NCBI GenBank assembly: GCA_902494535.1
Contig: CABUTO010000007.1
Span: 1 to 63,369 of the forward strand
Direction of reading: 5' to 3'
Source of the DNA: an uncultured Collinsella sp.
GTDB lineage: Bacteria > Actinomycetota > Coriobacteriia > Coriobacteriales > Coriobacteriaceae
DNA length: 63,369 nucleotides
The notes under the pieces were generated by a model, which saw nothing but the letters and a program-made list of their open reading frames with translations, was not told the DNA's origin and ran no database searches. The translations under genes were made by a program, and so were the position numbers. Below, piece by piece: positions 23,282 through 31,905 of this stretch. How positions within the stretch are numbered: position 1 is the first letter of the stretch; each line of letters opens with the position of its first letter.

Positions 23282-24985
23282 TTATTCGCCGGCGGGCGGT
23301 TGTGGTGCGGACGAGGTATGGGTCGAGCCTTCGCCACCATCCTGGCGCGGCTTGCGGGAACGGCGACGGCGACGGCGCTTTTGACCCTGGTCGGCCGAGC
23401 CCTCGCCACCGCGGTCCTCGCGCGGCTCGCGCTCGTCGCGAGCGGCGCCACGCGAAGCCTTGGCAGCCGCTCCCCCGCCATCTCCGAGACGACGGCGCGT
23501 GACCTTGACCTCGCCATCCGAGACCTGATCGGCCACGGAGGGCACTGAGGGCTTCTGCTGCGCGCCCGAGGAATGGCGACGGCGCGGGCGCGGCACGCGC
23601 TCCTCCTCGCCACGTGACTTGCCGCCCTTGTCGGCAGGCGCGTCGGAGGCCGAGGCGCCCTTGGGAGCGGCACCGGCCTCGCGAGCGGCTGCAGCGCGGA
23701 AGGCGTCCTCGCGCTCCTCGCTCGACAGATGACGGCGGCGGCGGCGACGTGTGGGGTTCATGCCACCGCCGCGATTCTGCTGCTGGGGCTGCTGAACCTC
23801 GCGCTCGCGAGAGGCGTTCTTGCCCGTGGCTGCAGCCTCGGTAGCATCGCCCGAGCCCGCGCGCTTGCGGCGGCGACGGCCATCGGCCGCCCCCTCGGCC
23901 TCGGGCGCCTCGGCCTTGCCGCGGCCCTTTCCACGGCCACGGCCCTCGCCCTGGCCCTGACCGGCGCGAGCATCGGATTCGGCATCGCGACGACGGCGCT
24001 TGGGCATCGACGTACCGGCAAGACGGTCGGCACTCGACAGGCCATCGCCCACGTCGACGCCGTTCTCGCGATCGAGCTCCATGAGCGCCAGGCGCATCTC
24101 GGGCGACTCGATGCGCTCGAGCACGTCGCGCGTCACGCAGTCGGGGCGGCAGTTGCAGCCCTGCTCGGCGGCCTTCTTTTTGCAGCCCTCCGAGCACGTC
24201 ATATCGGCCAGGTTGACCTTAAAGACCTTGCCGTTCTCCAGGCGCAGCACCAGCTGCTCACGCGGCGTGTCATATTCCTGAATACGCGCCTTGCCAAGCG
24301 GCGTATCGATAAGCGTCTTCTTTTTGGGCGCGCGGCTCTTAAAGTCCTTGTACGCCTCGAACTCATAGCGCAGGCAGCACATCAGGCGGCCGCAGACGCC
24401 ACTGATCTTGGATGAGTTGAGCGGCAGGTCCTGCTCTTTTGCCATGCGGATCGAAACCGGCTCAAACTGTCCGCCAAAGCGCGTGCAGCAGAGCTCCTGG
24501 CCGCACTGGGCATAGCCGCCCACCAGGCGGGTCTCGTCGCGCACACCGATCTGGCGCATGTCGACGCGAATGTGCAGCGTCGAGGACAGATCCTTGACGA
24601 GCTGGCGAAAATCGACGCGCTCCTCGGCCGCAAAGTAGAACACGGCCTTCTCGCCGCCAAACAGGTACTCGACGCCCACCGGCTTCATCTCGAGGTCGAG
24701 CTCCTTGACCAGGCGGCGGAAGTCGACCATGGCCTCGTCGCCCTGAATGGCCAGATCGTCGGCAAGCTGCAGGTCGATGTCGCTCGCCACGCGCAGCACG
24801 GGCTTGAGCGGCTGACCGATCTCGTCTTGCGGCACCTCAAAGGGATCGGCAGTGACCAGGCCAATCTCGGTTCCGCGCTCGGTGGAGCAAATGGCATAAT
24901 CGGCCTCGAGGATATCCAGATCCTGCGGATCGAACCACAGGTCGCGCGAGGCGTAGGTAAACTTAACGGGTACGACTAACGGCAT
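23282..24985 (-). CDS. ricT: PSP1-domain protein RicT/YaaT with long basic C-terminal tail
   Basis: Residues 1-270 match the RicT/YaaT family: QCGQELCCTRFGGQFEPVSI and SGVCGRLMCCLRYE carry the Cys residues that bind Fe-S clusters in the Bacillus RicAFT complex, which helps RNase Y and development. YaaT genes usually follow holB, as here (10-nt overlap). At 567 aa the protein is twice the Bacillus length. The additional half is low-complexity: runs of KRRRR, RGRGKGRGK and Gln- and Glu-rich stretches, like an RNA-binding disordered tail. ATG at 24985 has GGAAGG upstream. Confidence 0.85.
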   Translation of the reverse strand: MPLVVPVKFTYASRDLWFDPQDLDILEADYAICSTERGTEIGLVTADPFEVPQDEIGQPLKPVLRVASDIDLQLADDLAIQGDEAMVDFRRLVKELDLEMKPVGVEYLFGGEKAVFYFAAEERVDFRQLVKDLSSTLHIRVDMRQIGVRDETRLVGGYAQCGQELCCTRFGGQFEPVSIRMAKEQDLPLNSSKISGVCGRLMCCLRYEFEAYKDFKSRAPKKKTLIDTPLGKARIQEYDTPREQLVLRLENGKVFKVNLADMTCSEGCKKKAAEQGCNCRPDCVTRDVLERIESPEMRLALMELDRENGVDVGDGLSSADRLAGTSMPKRRRRDAESDARAGQGQGEGRGRGKGRGKAEAPEAEGAADGRRRRKRAGSGDATEAAATGKNASREREVQQPQQQNRGGGMNPTRRRRRRHLSSEEREDAFRAAAAREAGAAPKGASASDAPADKGGKSRGEEERVPRPRRRHSSGAQQKPSVPSVADQVSDGEVKVTRRRLGDGGGAAAKASRGAARDEREPREDRGGEGSADQGQKRRRRRRSRKPRQDGGEGSTHTSSAPQPPAGE

Positions 24986-26103
24986 TTCAGTGCCTTCCTG
25001 ATATCGAACAGCATGACCTCGATGGCCAGCTGGGGAGTAACGTTTCTGGCGATGTTGCGCTCGGCGGTCGCGACTGCCTCGAGCGCCCGCGTGGCACCCG
25101 CAACATTGGTCGCGGCGGCAAGCCGACCGATCGAGTCGCGCACGTCTTCGTTCACCACGTCGGCTGCCTCGTCCTGAAGCGTCAGCAGCACGTCGCGCAT
25201 GAGCGTCCGCGCGCTCGCCAGCGCTTCCATGATACCCGAACGCTCGCGCGCGTTGAGTTCGCGCTTGTTGCGGTCCTCAAGCTGCTTCAATGCTCCACGC
25301 GACAGGTAATCGGCGTTTTGCTCGAGCACCTTTTCCTGCGTGGACTTGACCTCGGCGAGCGGCGCCTTAACGGCGACGATGAGTGACTTGGCGCGGCTGA
25401 GCACGTCGGCCTCGTCGGCGGCGATAAGCGAATCGATGGCGCGAACCATCTGACGGCGGGCGTCCTGGCGCTCGGCGCTCTTGAGGAACTCGATGCCACG
25501 CGTGGGGCTTCCCGCTACGGCGACGGCCATGCGGCAACGCGCAGGGTCCTGACCGGTGGCGCGGCTCACGGCCTGCGCGGCGACGGCGGGCGACACCAGC
25601 CGAAACGGCACGCACTGGCAGCGGCTCACGATGGTGGGCAGCATCACGTCTGCCGAGGTGCCCAGCAAGATAAACATAACGCCCTCGGGCGGCTCCTCGA
25701 GTGTTTTGAGCAGTGCGTTGGCGGTGTTGGCGCGCAGCTGCTCGGCCCGGTCGATGATGTAGACCTTGGCCTTGGCACGGATGGGCGCCAGAGGCACGTC
25801 ATCGAGCAGCTCGCGGGTCTGGGCGATGAGGTAGCCCGTGGCGCTCTCGGGCGTGTAATAGTGCACGTCGGGGTGCGTATGGCGGGCGACGCGCACGCAG
25901 CTATCGCATGAGCCGCAGCCATCCTGCTCGCACAGGAAGGCTTGGGCGAGCGCCCACGCGGCGTCGAGCTTGCCCGCGCCGGGCGCGCCCAAAAACAGGT
26001 AGGCGTGCGATGCGCGACCGCTGGCGACGGCGTTGGTCAAAAAGTCGCGCACGCGCTCTTGGGTGTCGAGCTTGGCCAGCAGGCTTGCCTGAGCGGGGGC
26101 CAT
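24976..26103 (-). CDS. holB: DNA polymerase III delta-prime subunit
   Basis: The 375-aa clamp-loader subunit has the P-loop-like AYLFLGAPGAGKLDAAWA (about residues 38-52, with Leu where Thr is usual), a four-Cys zinc knuckle (CEQDGCGSCDSC), VYIIDRAEQL, NALLKTLEEPPEG and the SRC sensor motif. ATG at 26103 follows AGGAGG and starts immediately after the tmk stop. The order tmk-holB-ricT is conserved in Gram-positive bacteria. The weakened P-loop fits delta-prime, which does not hydrolyse ATP. Confidence 0.88.
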   Translation of the reverse strand: MAPAQASLLAKLDTQERVRDFLTNAVASGRASHAYLFLGAPGAGKLDAAWALAQAFLCEQDGCGSCDSCVRVARHTHPDVHYYTPESATGYLIAQTRELLDDVPLAPIRAKAKVYIIDRAEQLRANTANALLKTLEEPPEGVMFILLGTSADVMLPTIVSRCQCVPFRLVSPAVAAQAVSRATGQDPARCRMAVAVAGSPTRGIEFLKSAERQDARRQMVRAIDSLIAADEADVLSRAKSLIVAVKAPLAEVKSTQEKVLEQNADYLSRGALKQLEDRNKRELNARERSGIMEALASARTLMRDVLLTLQDEAADVVNEDVRDSIGRLAAATNVAGATRALEAVATAERNIARNVTPQLAIEVMLFDIRKALKCR

Positions 26104-26104
26104 G

Positions 26105-26788
26105 TTACTCGGCCTCCTGGGCAAGCGCGGCGGTGACGGCGTCCTGGGAAATATCGAGGCCGTAGGCGCGAACCTGCTCGACCGTCTTCTCGAAGACTTC
26201 CTCGATGGTCGCGGTCGCGTCGATGAGCTTTACGCGGTTTGGTTCCTCGGCGGCAATTGCGCAAAAACCCTGGTAGACGCGCTCTTGGAAGGCCATGCCC
26301 TTGGCCTCCATGCGGTCGGCCGCACCGCGGTCGGCCATGCGCAGCGCCGCCTGCTCGGGCGTGATGTGATAGACGAGCGTGAGCGCCGGGTGCGTACCCG
26401 CGACGGCCAGGTTGTTGGCGTCGCGTACTATCTGGCGATCGAGGCCATCGGCAAACGCCTGGTAGCAGGTCGTGGAATCGTAGAAGCGATCGCACAGGAC
26501 CACCTTGCCGGCAGCAAGGGCGGGCGCGATGACCTCGTGCACCAACTGAGCGCGTGCCGCCTCGTAGAGCAGCAACTCGCAGGTGTCGCCCATCGCCGTA
26601 TTGGCAGGGTCGAGCAGCAGAGCACGGATCTTTTCGCTGATGGCGGTACCGCCCGGCTCGCGCAGGCTCACAACCTGGTAGCCAGCGAGCTCGAGCGCAC
26701 GGGCAAGCAGGCGCGCCTGCGTAGATTTACCGGCGCCATCGACACCCTCGAGCGTAATGAAGCTATGTTGAGCGGGCTCAAAAGCCAT
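26105..26788 (-). CDS. tmk: Thymidylate kinase
   Basis: The 227-aa enzyme phosphorylates dTMP to dTDP. Motifs are the P-loop FITLEGVDGAGKSTQARLL (10-28), the DR(F/Y) motif in VLCDRFYDSTTCYQ and the LID region ADRGAADRME. Its stop precedes the holB start by one base. It begins the tmk-holB-ricT transcription unit. The length is slightly above the usual 205-215 aa. Confidence 0.94.
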   Translation of the reverse strand: MAFEPAQHSFITLEGVDGAGKSTQARLLARALELAGYQVVSLREPGGTAISEKIRALLLDPANTAMGDTCELLLYEAARAQLVHEVIAPALAAGKVVLCDRFYDSTTCYQAFADGLDRQIVRDANNLAVAGTHPALTLVYHITPEQAALRMADRGAADRMEAKGMAFQERVYQGFCAIAAEEPNRVKLIDATATIEEVFEKTVEQVRAYGLDISQDAVTAALAQEAE

Positions 26789-26892
26789 GGGCGCAGCCCC
26801 TTCCTACAAGGCGCGTAAATGCAGATATATATCAACCAAGCCATGATACCCCAGTGCTCGGTGCGTCCCCAATGGCTAAAGGTGCCTTTCCA

Positions 26893-26961
26893 AAGTTGCG
26901 GTGAAATAGGGACTGATTGAAGCTCTGAGACCGCCAAACAGTCCCTATTTCACCGCAACTT
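26893..26961. repeat. Inverted repeat, AAGTTGCGGTG family, copy 1
   Basis: Perfect 23-bp arms (26893-26915 and 26939-26961), starting AAGTTGCGGTGAAATAG, with a 23-nt spacer. The same ends occur at 61714-61782. It lies between divergent tmk and the zinc-ribbon gene. Confidence 0.8.
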
Positions 26962-27029
26962 ATGATGGGGAATTTTGGACGCTGGGTATAATCGTCGTAT
27001 TGCATTGAAATGTGGCGAAAGGAGTGGCA

Positions 27030-28013
27030 ATGTCTCGGTATTGCGCCTCGTGCGGCAAGCTTCTTGCAGATAATGCCAAGTTCTGCACCTCGTGCGGTGC
27101 ACCCGTTGAGCAAACAACCGCGAGCGATAGCCAGCCCGCTTTTGAGCAGACCGGCTCCCTTGATGCGCCGCAAGCCAAGGCGGACGACCCCCTCGCCTAT
27201 CGCCCCGACCCCGCCGCAAGCCCCGCGGCCGTCGAGACCACGCAGCGCATACCCATCGCGAGCGGCTCGCCCCAACAGCAGCCGGCTCCCGCATACGCGC
27301 CCGCTTCGCCACAGACCCCCGCTCCCAAAAAGAGCGGCGCCGGGCCGCTTATCGCCGTTATCGTTGTGCTGGTGGCGATCATCATCGCCCTGGTCGTTTT
27401 CTTTGTGATCAAGCCTTTCGACAGCGCCGCCACGCAGACGACTGCCGAGGTAGCTAAGCTGCACCATGACGTCGACGACAATGACCTAAAGCCTCTCGGC
27501 GATCCCAACAGCCTGTACGACGATGATGACGATGACGACGAGGATGGCGGCGAAGCAACGCTCTCCGAGCAGAACCTCTACCGTCGCCTGAGCGAATACT
27601 ACGACTTGCTCGAAGACCTCGACAACTACGTCCGTGGCTGCGCGCAGAACTTCAACGGCAGCTATCTGGAAGAGGATCGGACCACCCGTCAAAATCTCGC
27701 CGACGTCGCCGAGCGCACAGAGGACACCATCGAGCAGTATTACGACATCGTCGAGGACCTAGACGTCCCGACGAGCTCCAAGAACTATAGCTCCTGGAAG
27801 GACATCATCGCCCTGTACGACGACCTGGATCACCGCATTGACGCAATCTGTGATGCCTGGGAGATCAGCCTGAAATACGCCAAGCCTGCGGACCACAAGA
27901 ATGAGATCGTGGCGCCGCTGTCGCGCGACAACGTGGCGGGCACCAATGACAATAAGTATCGTCTAGACTTTGAGGAGCGCTATCCCGGCGCCAAACCCGT
28001 CGAAGTGAACTAG
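27030..28013 (+). CDS. Zinc-ribbon membrane protein, unknown function
   Basis: The 327-aa protein has an N-terminal zinc ribbon (CASCGKLL ... CTSCGAPV), a Pro/Ala/Gln-rich linker, one membrane segment (about 108-132) and an extracytoplasmic region. That region opens with an acidic run of Asp (around 165-175) and continues as helices rich in Tyr, Asp and Leu. Proteins of this layout are common in Gram-positive bacteria and mostly uncharacterised. ATG at 27030 follows AAAGGAG at 5 nt; a TATAAT box at 26987-26992 is the likely -10. It stands alone, with a terminator behind it. Confidence 0.78.
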   Translation: MSRYCASCGKLLADNAKFCTSCGAPVEQTTASDSQPAFEQTGSLDAPQAKADDPLAYRPDPAASPAAVETTQRIPIASGSPQQQPAPAYAPASPQTPAPKKSGAGPLIAVIVVLVAIIIALVVFFVIKPFDSAATQTTAEVAKLHHDVDDNDLKPLGDPNSLYDDDDDDDEDGGEATLSEQNLYRRLSEYYDLLEDLDNYVRGCAQNFNGSYLEEDRTTRQNLADVAERTEDTIEQYYDIVEDLDVPTSSKNYSSWKDIIALYDDLDHRIDAICDAWEISLKYAKPADHKNEIVAPLSRDNVAGTNDNKYRLDFEERYPGAKPVEVN

Positions 28014-28031
28014 CGCTTTGTCGTTCCCGAG

Positions 28032-28089
28032 CCGGCAGTTAGGGACGTTCCTAAACTGCCGGCAGAAAAGGAACGTCCCTAACTGCCGG
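28032..28089. repeat. Inverted repeat, GGGACGTTCC family
   Basis: Perfect 21-bp arms (CCGGCAGTTAGGGACGTTCC and complement, 28032-28052 and 28069-28089). It shares its core with the nested repeat at 98-259 and the elements near 52150, 54330 and 63228. Confidence 0.8.
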
Positions 28090-28091
28090 TC

Positions 28092-28132
28092 AAAAAAACG
28101 AGCGAGGATCGTGGGGTCCTCGCTCGTTTTTT
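28092..28132. terminator. Bidirectional terminator
   Basis: AAAAAACGAGCGAGGA / TCCTCGCTCGTTTTTT stem between the convergent zinc-ribbon and topoisomerase genes. A and T runs serve both strands. Confidence 0.92.
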
Positions 28133-28154
28133 AGGCAATGTTTCGACCGCGCCG

Positions 28155-30749
28155 TTACTTGTCGGAGGCTACTTTCTTGGTAGTCGACTTCTTCGCGGTC
28201 GTCTTCTTGGCGGCAGTGGCTTTCTTAGCCGTCGTCTTCTTGGCCGCCGTCGTCTTCTTGGCCGTGCTCGCCTTAGTCGTGGTCTTGCGGCCGCGGGCGG
28301 GCTTCTTCTCCTTGGTCGGGCAGTCCATGTTGACGCAGATACGCCACGGGCCGCGCGCCGTGTTGACCACCACGATGGGGGCGCCGCACTCGGGGCAGGT
28401 CTCACCCGTCGCCTCGAGCTTACCGCGCGCCGGCAGAGGATAGCTCACGCCGCAGTCATCGTAGTTGGTGCAGCGGATAAAGCGCTTGCCGCTCTTCTCA
28501 CTCTTGTGCGCGATCAGGTCGCCATGACGTCCGGCCTCGGCACACACCTTGCACTCGCCCACCTTAAGGTCGGGCTCGTAGTTGGTGGGGCACGTGGGGT
28601 TCACGCAGATCTCGAAAGCCTTCTGACGGAACGGCTGGCATTTAATGCGCGGCGCGCCGCACTCGGGGCACACGGCCGCCTCGCCCTCGAGCGGACTCAC
28701 CTTGACGCCGCTCGGCACCGGATAGGTCACATCGCAGTCGGGCCAGCCCATGCAGCCAATGAAGCTGCCACGGGTCTTGGCGCTCGTCTTCATAACCAGG
28801 TCCTTGCCGCACTTGGGGCAAGCTCCCACGCGCGCATCGGCCGTGACGGCGTCGCTGATGGCGTCGCCCAGCTCCTGCGTGTGCTTGAGCAGCTCGTCGA
28901 GCACGCCAGCCAGCAGCGCGCGCGAGTGCATCACGACATGCTCTTCGGTATCCTCGCCGCGCTCCACACGGGTCATGTCGCCATCGAGCTCGCTGGTCAT
29001 ATCGGGGCTCGTGATGCGCGGGGCAAACTGCGTCAGTGCATCGATGATGGCGATGCCCAGCTGACTCGGCTCCACGGGATCGTTTTTGAGGTAGCGCACG
29101 GCGTACAGGCGCTCGATGATGCTCGCGCGTGTGGACTTGGTGCCCAGGCCGCGCTTTTCCATCTCCTGCACGAGCTTGCCCTGGCTGTAGCGCGCGGGCG
29201 GCTCGGTCTGCTTGGCCTCGAGTTTAATGTCGAACACGTCGACCGTATCGCCCTGCTCCAGCGGCGGCATCTGCTCATCGCGCTTGAGTCCATACGGATA
29301 CGCCTCGCGGAAACCCGGGGTCACGAGCACATCGCCCGAAGCCACGAACGGCTCACCGTTCACGTCGAGCTCGAGCTTGGTGTTCTCGATGCTCGCGGGC
29401 CCCATGAGCGTTGCCAGAAAGCGGCGGGCGATGAGGTCGTAGAGCTTACGCTGGCCGCCGTCGAGCGTGGACGGATCGCCCTCGCCCGTGGGGTAGATAG
29501 GCGGGTGGTCGGTGGTCTCGACCTTGCCACGCGTGGGCTTCATGGGACCGGCGAGTACCTTTTTGCACACGGGTGCCAGCGCCGGGTTAATCTTTGCCAG
29601 GTCGCTCACCACGGCGCCCAGATCGAGCGTCGCGGGGTACACGGTATTGTCGACACGCGGGTAGCTGATGAGGCCCGCCATGTAAAGGGACTCGGCGATG
29701 CGCATGGTACGCGCAGGCGAGATACCCTCGGCTGCAGCGGCAGCCTGCAGCGAGGTGGTCGCAAACGGCGTGGGCGGCTGCTGCTTGCGCGAGCGCTTGG
29801 TCACCGCGGCGACGGTTGCCGTCGTAGCGCCGTCAACGTGACCGTACGCCGTCTCAGCAGCATCCTTGTCGGTAAAGCGCGCCGTCTTGTGCGCGATCTT
29901 AAAGCGATCGTCCTCGGCAGCGCCTTGCGCGGCACCCATGCCGCGAATCTGCCAATAGTCCTCGGGCACAAACGCCATGCGCTCGCGTTCGCGCTCGACC
30001 ACCAGGGCAAGCGTCGGCGTCTGCACGCGGCCGGCGGAACGCACGTTGCCAAAGCCGCCAAACTTGGCGAGCGTCAGGTAGCGCGTGAGCACCGCACCCC
30101 AAATGAGGTCGATGTGCTGGCGGCTCTCGCCGGCGTCGGCCAGATTCTGGTCGAGCGAGACGAGATTATCGAAGGCCTGCGTGATCTCGGCCTTGGTAAA
30201 CGAAGAATACTGGGCGCGGGCAACCGGCAAGTCCGGCGCAACCTCGCGCACCTTGTTGAGGGCGTCCGAACCGATCAGCTCGCCCTCGCGGTCGAAGTCC
30301 GTGGCGATGATGACGCTGTCGGACTTTTTAGCGAGGTTCTTGAGCGAACGAATGAGCTCCTTCTCGGCCGGTAGCTTAATGACGGGCGCCCAGGTGAGAT
30401 AGGGCAGGCTCTCGAGCTTCCAGCCCTTGATGGAGATGCCATCGGCAAGAAACGGCTTGCGCTTGGTGTCGTAGGGCGGACGTGCCAAGCCATCGGGTAT
30501 GTCGGCCGGCAGCATCTCGCCGTCCTCGGTGACCGAATACCAGCCCAGCTTTTTATCGAACAGCACGCTGTCACAAAAATCGGGCGCGAGGATGTGACCG
30601 GCAAGGCCGATCGTCACGCACTCCTCGCCCTTCCACTCAAAACGGTAGATGGCGGTGTTGTACACCTTGTCCTTTTTGGGCTTACCCGTGGACAGACGCT
30701 CGGCGATCTGACGCGCGGCGTCGTTTTTCTCGGCGATGATGAGCTTCAA
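28155..30749 (-). CDS. Type IA DNA topoisomerase (archaeal-type) with H1-like tail
   Basis: The 864-aa enzyme relaxes negative supercoils by cutting one strand. The Toprim domain has IIAEK (Glu7) and DFDREGE (151-157), and the active-site Tyr is in ISYPRVDNTVYP (Tyr363). The Toprim start and YPRxDNTVYP motif are those of archaeal-type topoisomerase I rather than E. coli TopA. Several C-terminal Cys4 zinc motifs (CPKCG, CPECG, CKVC, CPECG) follow, then about 50 residues of (T/A)AKK repeats like histone H1 or mycobacterial TopA tails. The start is TTG with AGGAG 6 nt upstream. It is the last gene after hypB. Confidence 0.88.
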   Translation of the reverse strand: MKLIIAEKNDAARQIAERLSTGKPKKDKVYNTAIYRFEWKGEECVTIGLAGHILAPDFCDSVLFDKKLGWYSVTEDGEMLPADIPDGLARPPYDTKRKPFLADGISIKGWKLESLPYLTWAPVIKLPAEKELIRSLKNLAKKSDSVIIATDFDREGELIGSDALNKVREVAPDLPVARAQYSSFTKAEITQAFDNLVSLDQNLADAGESRQHIDLIWGAVLTRYLTLAKFGGFGNVRSAGRVQTPTLALVVERERERMAFVPEDYWQIRGMGAAQGAAEDDRFKIAHKTARFTDKDAAETAYGHVDGATTATVAAVTKRSRKQQPPTPFATTSLQAAAAAEGISPARTMRIAESLYMAGLISYPRVDNTVYPATLDLGAVVSDLAKINPALAPVCKKVLAGPMKPTRGKVETTDHPPIYPTGEGDPSTLDGGQRKLYDLIARRFLATLMGPASIENTKLELDVNGEPFVASGDVLVTPGFREAYPYGLKRDEQMPPLEQGDTVDVFDIKLEAKQTEPPARYSQGKLVQEMEKRGLGTKSTRASIIERLYAVRYLKNDPVEPSQLGIAIIDALTQFAPRITSPDMTSELDGDMTRVERGEDTEEHVVMHSRALLAGVLDELLKHTQELGDAISDAVTADARVGACPKCGKDLVMKTSAKTRGSFIGCMGWPDCDVTYPVPSGVKVSPLEGEAAVCPECGAPRIKCQPFRQKAFEICVNPTCPTNYEPDLKVGECKVCAEAGRHGDLIAHKSEKSGKRFIRCTNYDDCGVSYPLPARGKLEATGETCPECGAPIVVVNTARGPWRICVNMDCPTKEKKPARGRKTTTKASTAKKTTAAKKTTAKKATAAKKTTAKKSTTKKVASDK

Positions 30750-30803
30750 AAGAGGCTCCTATCTCGTATCTCTGCGGCTACGCCCGCCCGTATGGCGGCC
30801 GAC

Positions 30804-31487
30804 TTACGCCCTTGCTTGCTCAATCTGCCCGATGAGCCAATCGCACCAGGCATCCATGCCCTCGCCCTTGCGCGCGCTCACGGCAAACCGCGGCGCCTGC
30901 GGATTGAGGTCATCGAGTGTCTTAGTATACCTATCCATGTCAAAATCGAAAGCCGGAGCCACGTCAACCTTGTTGAGCAGCTGCGCGCCGGCGTGTTGGA
31001 AGATGCCCGGGTACTTGATGGGCTTGTCGTCGCCCTCGGGCACCGAGAGAATCATGATGGACAGGTTCTCACCCAGGTCAAAGTCGACCGGGCAGACCAA
31101 GTTGCCCACGTTTTCGATAAAGATGACGTCGATGTTCTCCAGACCGACGGCCTGGTCGAACGCGTCAACGGCCTCCATGATCATGTTGCCCTCGAGGTGG
31201 CACAGGCCACCCGTGTTGATCTGGATGGCGGGCATGCCGGCTTCCTTCATGGTGATGGCGTCGACATCCGAGGCAATATCGCCCTCGATGACGGCACAGC
31301 GCAGGCCAGCCTTGTCGCGCAGGCGCTCGTTGGTGCCCAGGATCGTGGTGGTCTTGCCCGAACCGGGGCTCGACAGCACATTGATCACATAGGTGCTTGT
31401 CTCTTTAAATCGCTGTCGCAGCTGATCTGCCAGGCGCTCGTTGCGCGACAGAATCGGCGACGCGATATCAATCGTTTTCTCAGCCAT
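30804..31487 (-). CDS. hypB: Hydrogenase nickel incorporation GTPase HypB
   Basis: The 227-aa G3E-family GTPase delivers nickel to [NiFe]-hydrogenase (or urease) large subunits. P-loop SSPGSGKTT (39-47), IEGDIASDVDA, the metal-site region INTGGLCHLEGNM, FIENVGNLVCPVDFDLGE and the guanine-specificity motif LNKVD are all present. It lacks the His-rich nickel-storing N-terminus of some HypB. ATG at 31487 has AAGGAG 10 nt upstream. It follows hypA at 55 nt; no hydrogenase structural gene is in the window. Confidence 0.93.
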   Translation of the reverse strand: MAEKTIDIASPILSRNERLADQLRQRFKETSTYVINVLSSPGSGKTTTILGTNERLRDKAGLRCAVIEGDIASDVDAITMKEAGMPAIQINTGGLCHLEGNMIMEAVDAFDQAVGLENIDVIFIENVGNLVCPVDFDLGENLSIMILSVPEGDDKPIKYPGIFQHAGAQLLNKVDVAPAFDFDMDRYTKTLDDLNPQAPRFAVSARKGEGMDAWCDWLIGQIEQARA

Positions 31488-31542
31488 ACTCGGCACTCCT
31501 TACTTTGGCCCCTTTATACCCCATCACCAGATGGCTAGCGGG

Positions 31543-31899
31543 CTAATCGTCGGGGGTTTCGATTTCGATACTCGCGATATCGAGCTCGCGGCCGTGCAGC
31601 AGACGCACGTTGGCGCCGCCACATTGGGGACAGCGGCAATGGAAGCGATCGTGCTCAAAGACCTCCCCGCAGTCCAGACACTCGCTTTGTGGATGGACTT
31701 CCTCCACGGCAAGCTCGCAGCCTCGCGTGAGCGGGTCCTCATCGCGAAATGTCTCCCACGCAAAGTCGAGTGCTTCGCGCACGACCTCGGTCATGTCCCC
31801 GATACGCAGCGTTACCAAAACGGCGCGCGAGGCCCCCGCCCCACGCGCCGCGCGAATCACTGTATCGAGTATGCCGTTGACAATGCCAACTTCGTGCAT
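31543..31899 (-). CDS. hypA: Hydrogenase maturation nickel metallochaperone HypA
   Basis: The 118-aa protein begins MHEVGI (His2 and Glu3 bind nickel) and carries the zinc-binding pairs CLDCG and CPQCG. It hands nickel to HypB for hydrogenase assembly. It starts 6 nt after the tatC stop, so translation is probably coupled to tatC. The tat-hypAB arrangement fits export of a Tat-dependent hydrogenase encoded elsewhere. Confidence 0.93.
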   Translation of the reverse strand: MHEVGIVNGILDTVIRAARGAGASRAVLVTLRIGDMTEVVREALDFAWETFRDEDPLTRGCELAVEEVHPQSECLDCGEVFEHDRFHCRCPQCGGANVRLLHGRELDIASIEIETPDD

Positions 31900-31905
31900 A
31901 CCGTT

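Noticed and set aside
24976..26103. holB as a defective ATPase
   Set aside because: The altered P-loop (GKL) could suggest decay, but delta-prime subunits do not hydrolyse ATP, so it is normal.
28506..30374. 622-codon plus-strand ORF opposite the topoisomerase
   Set aside because: It is a shadow of the topoisomerase gene, whose catalytic motifs are unambiguous.
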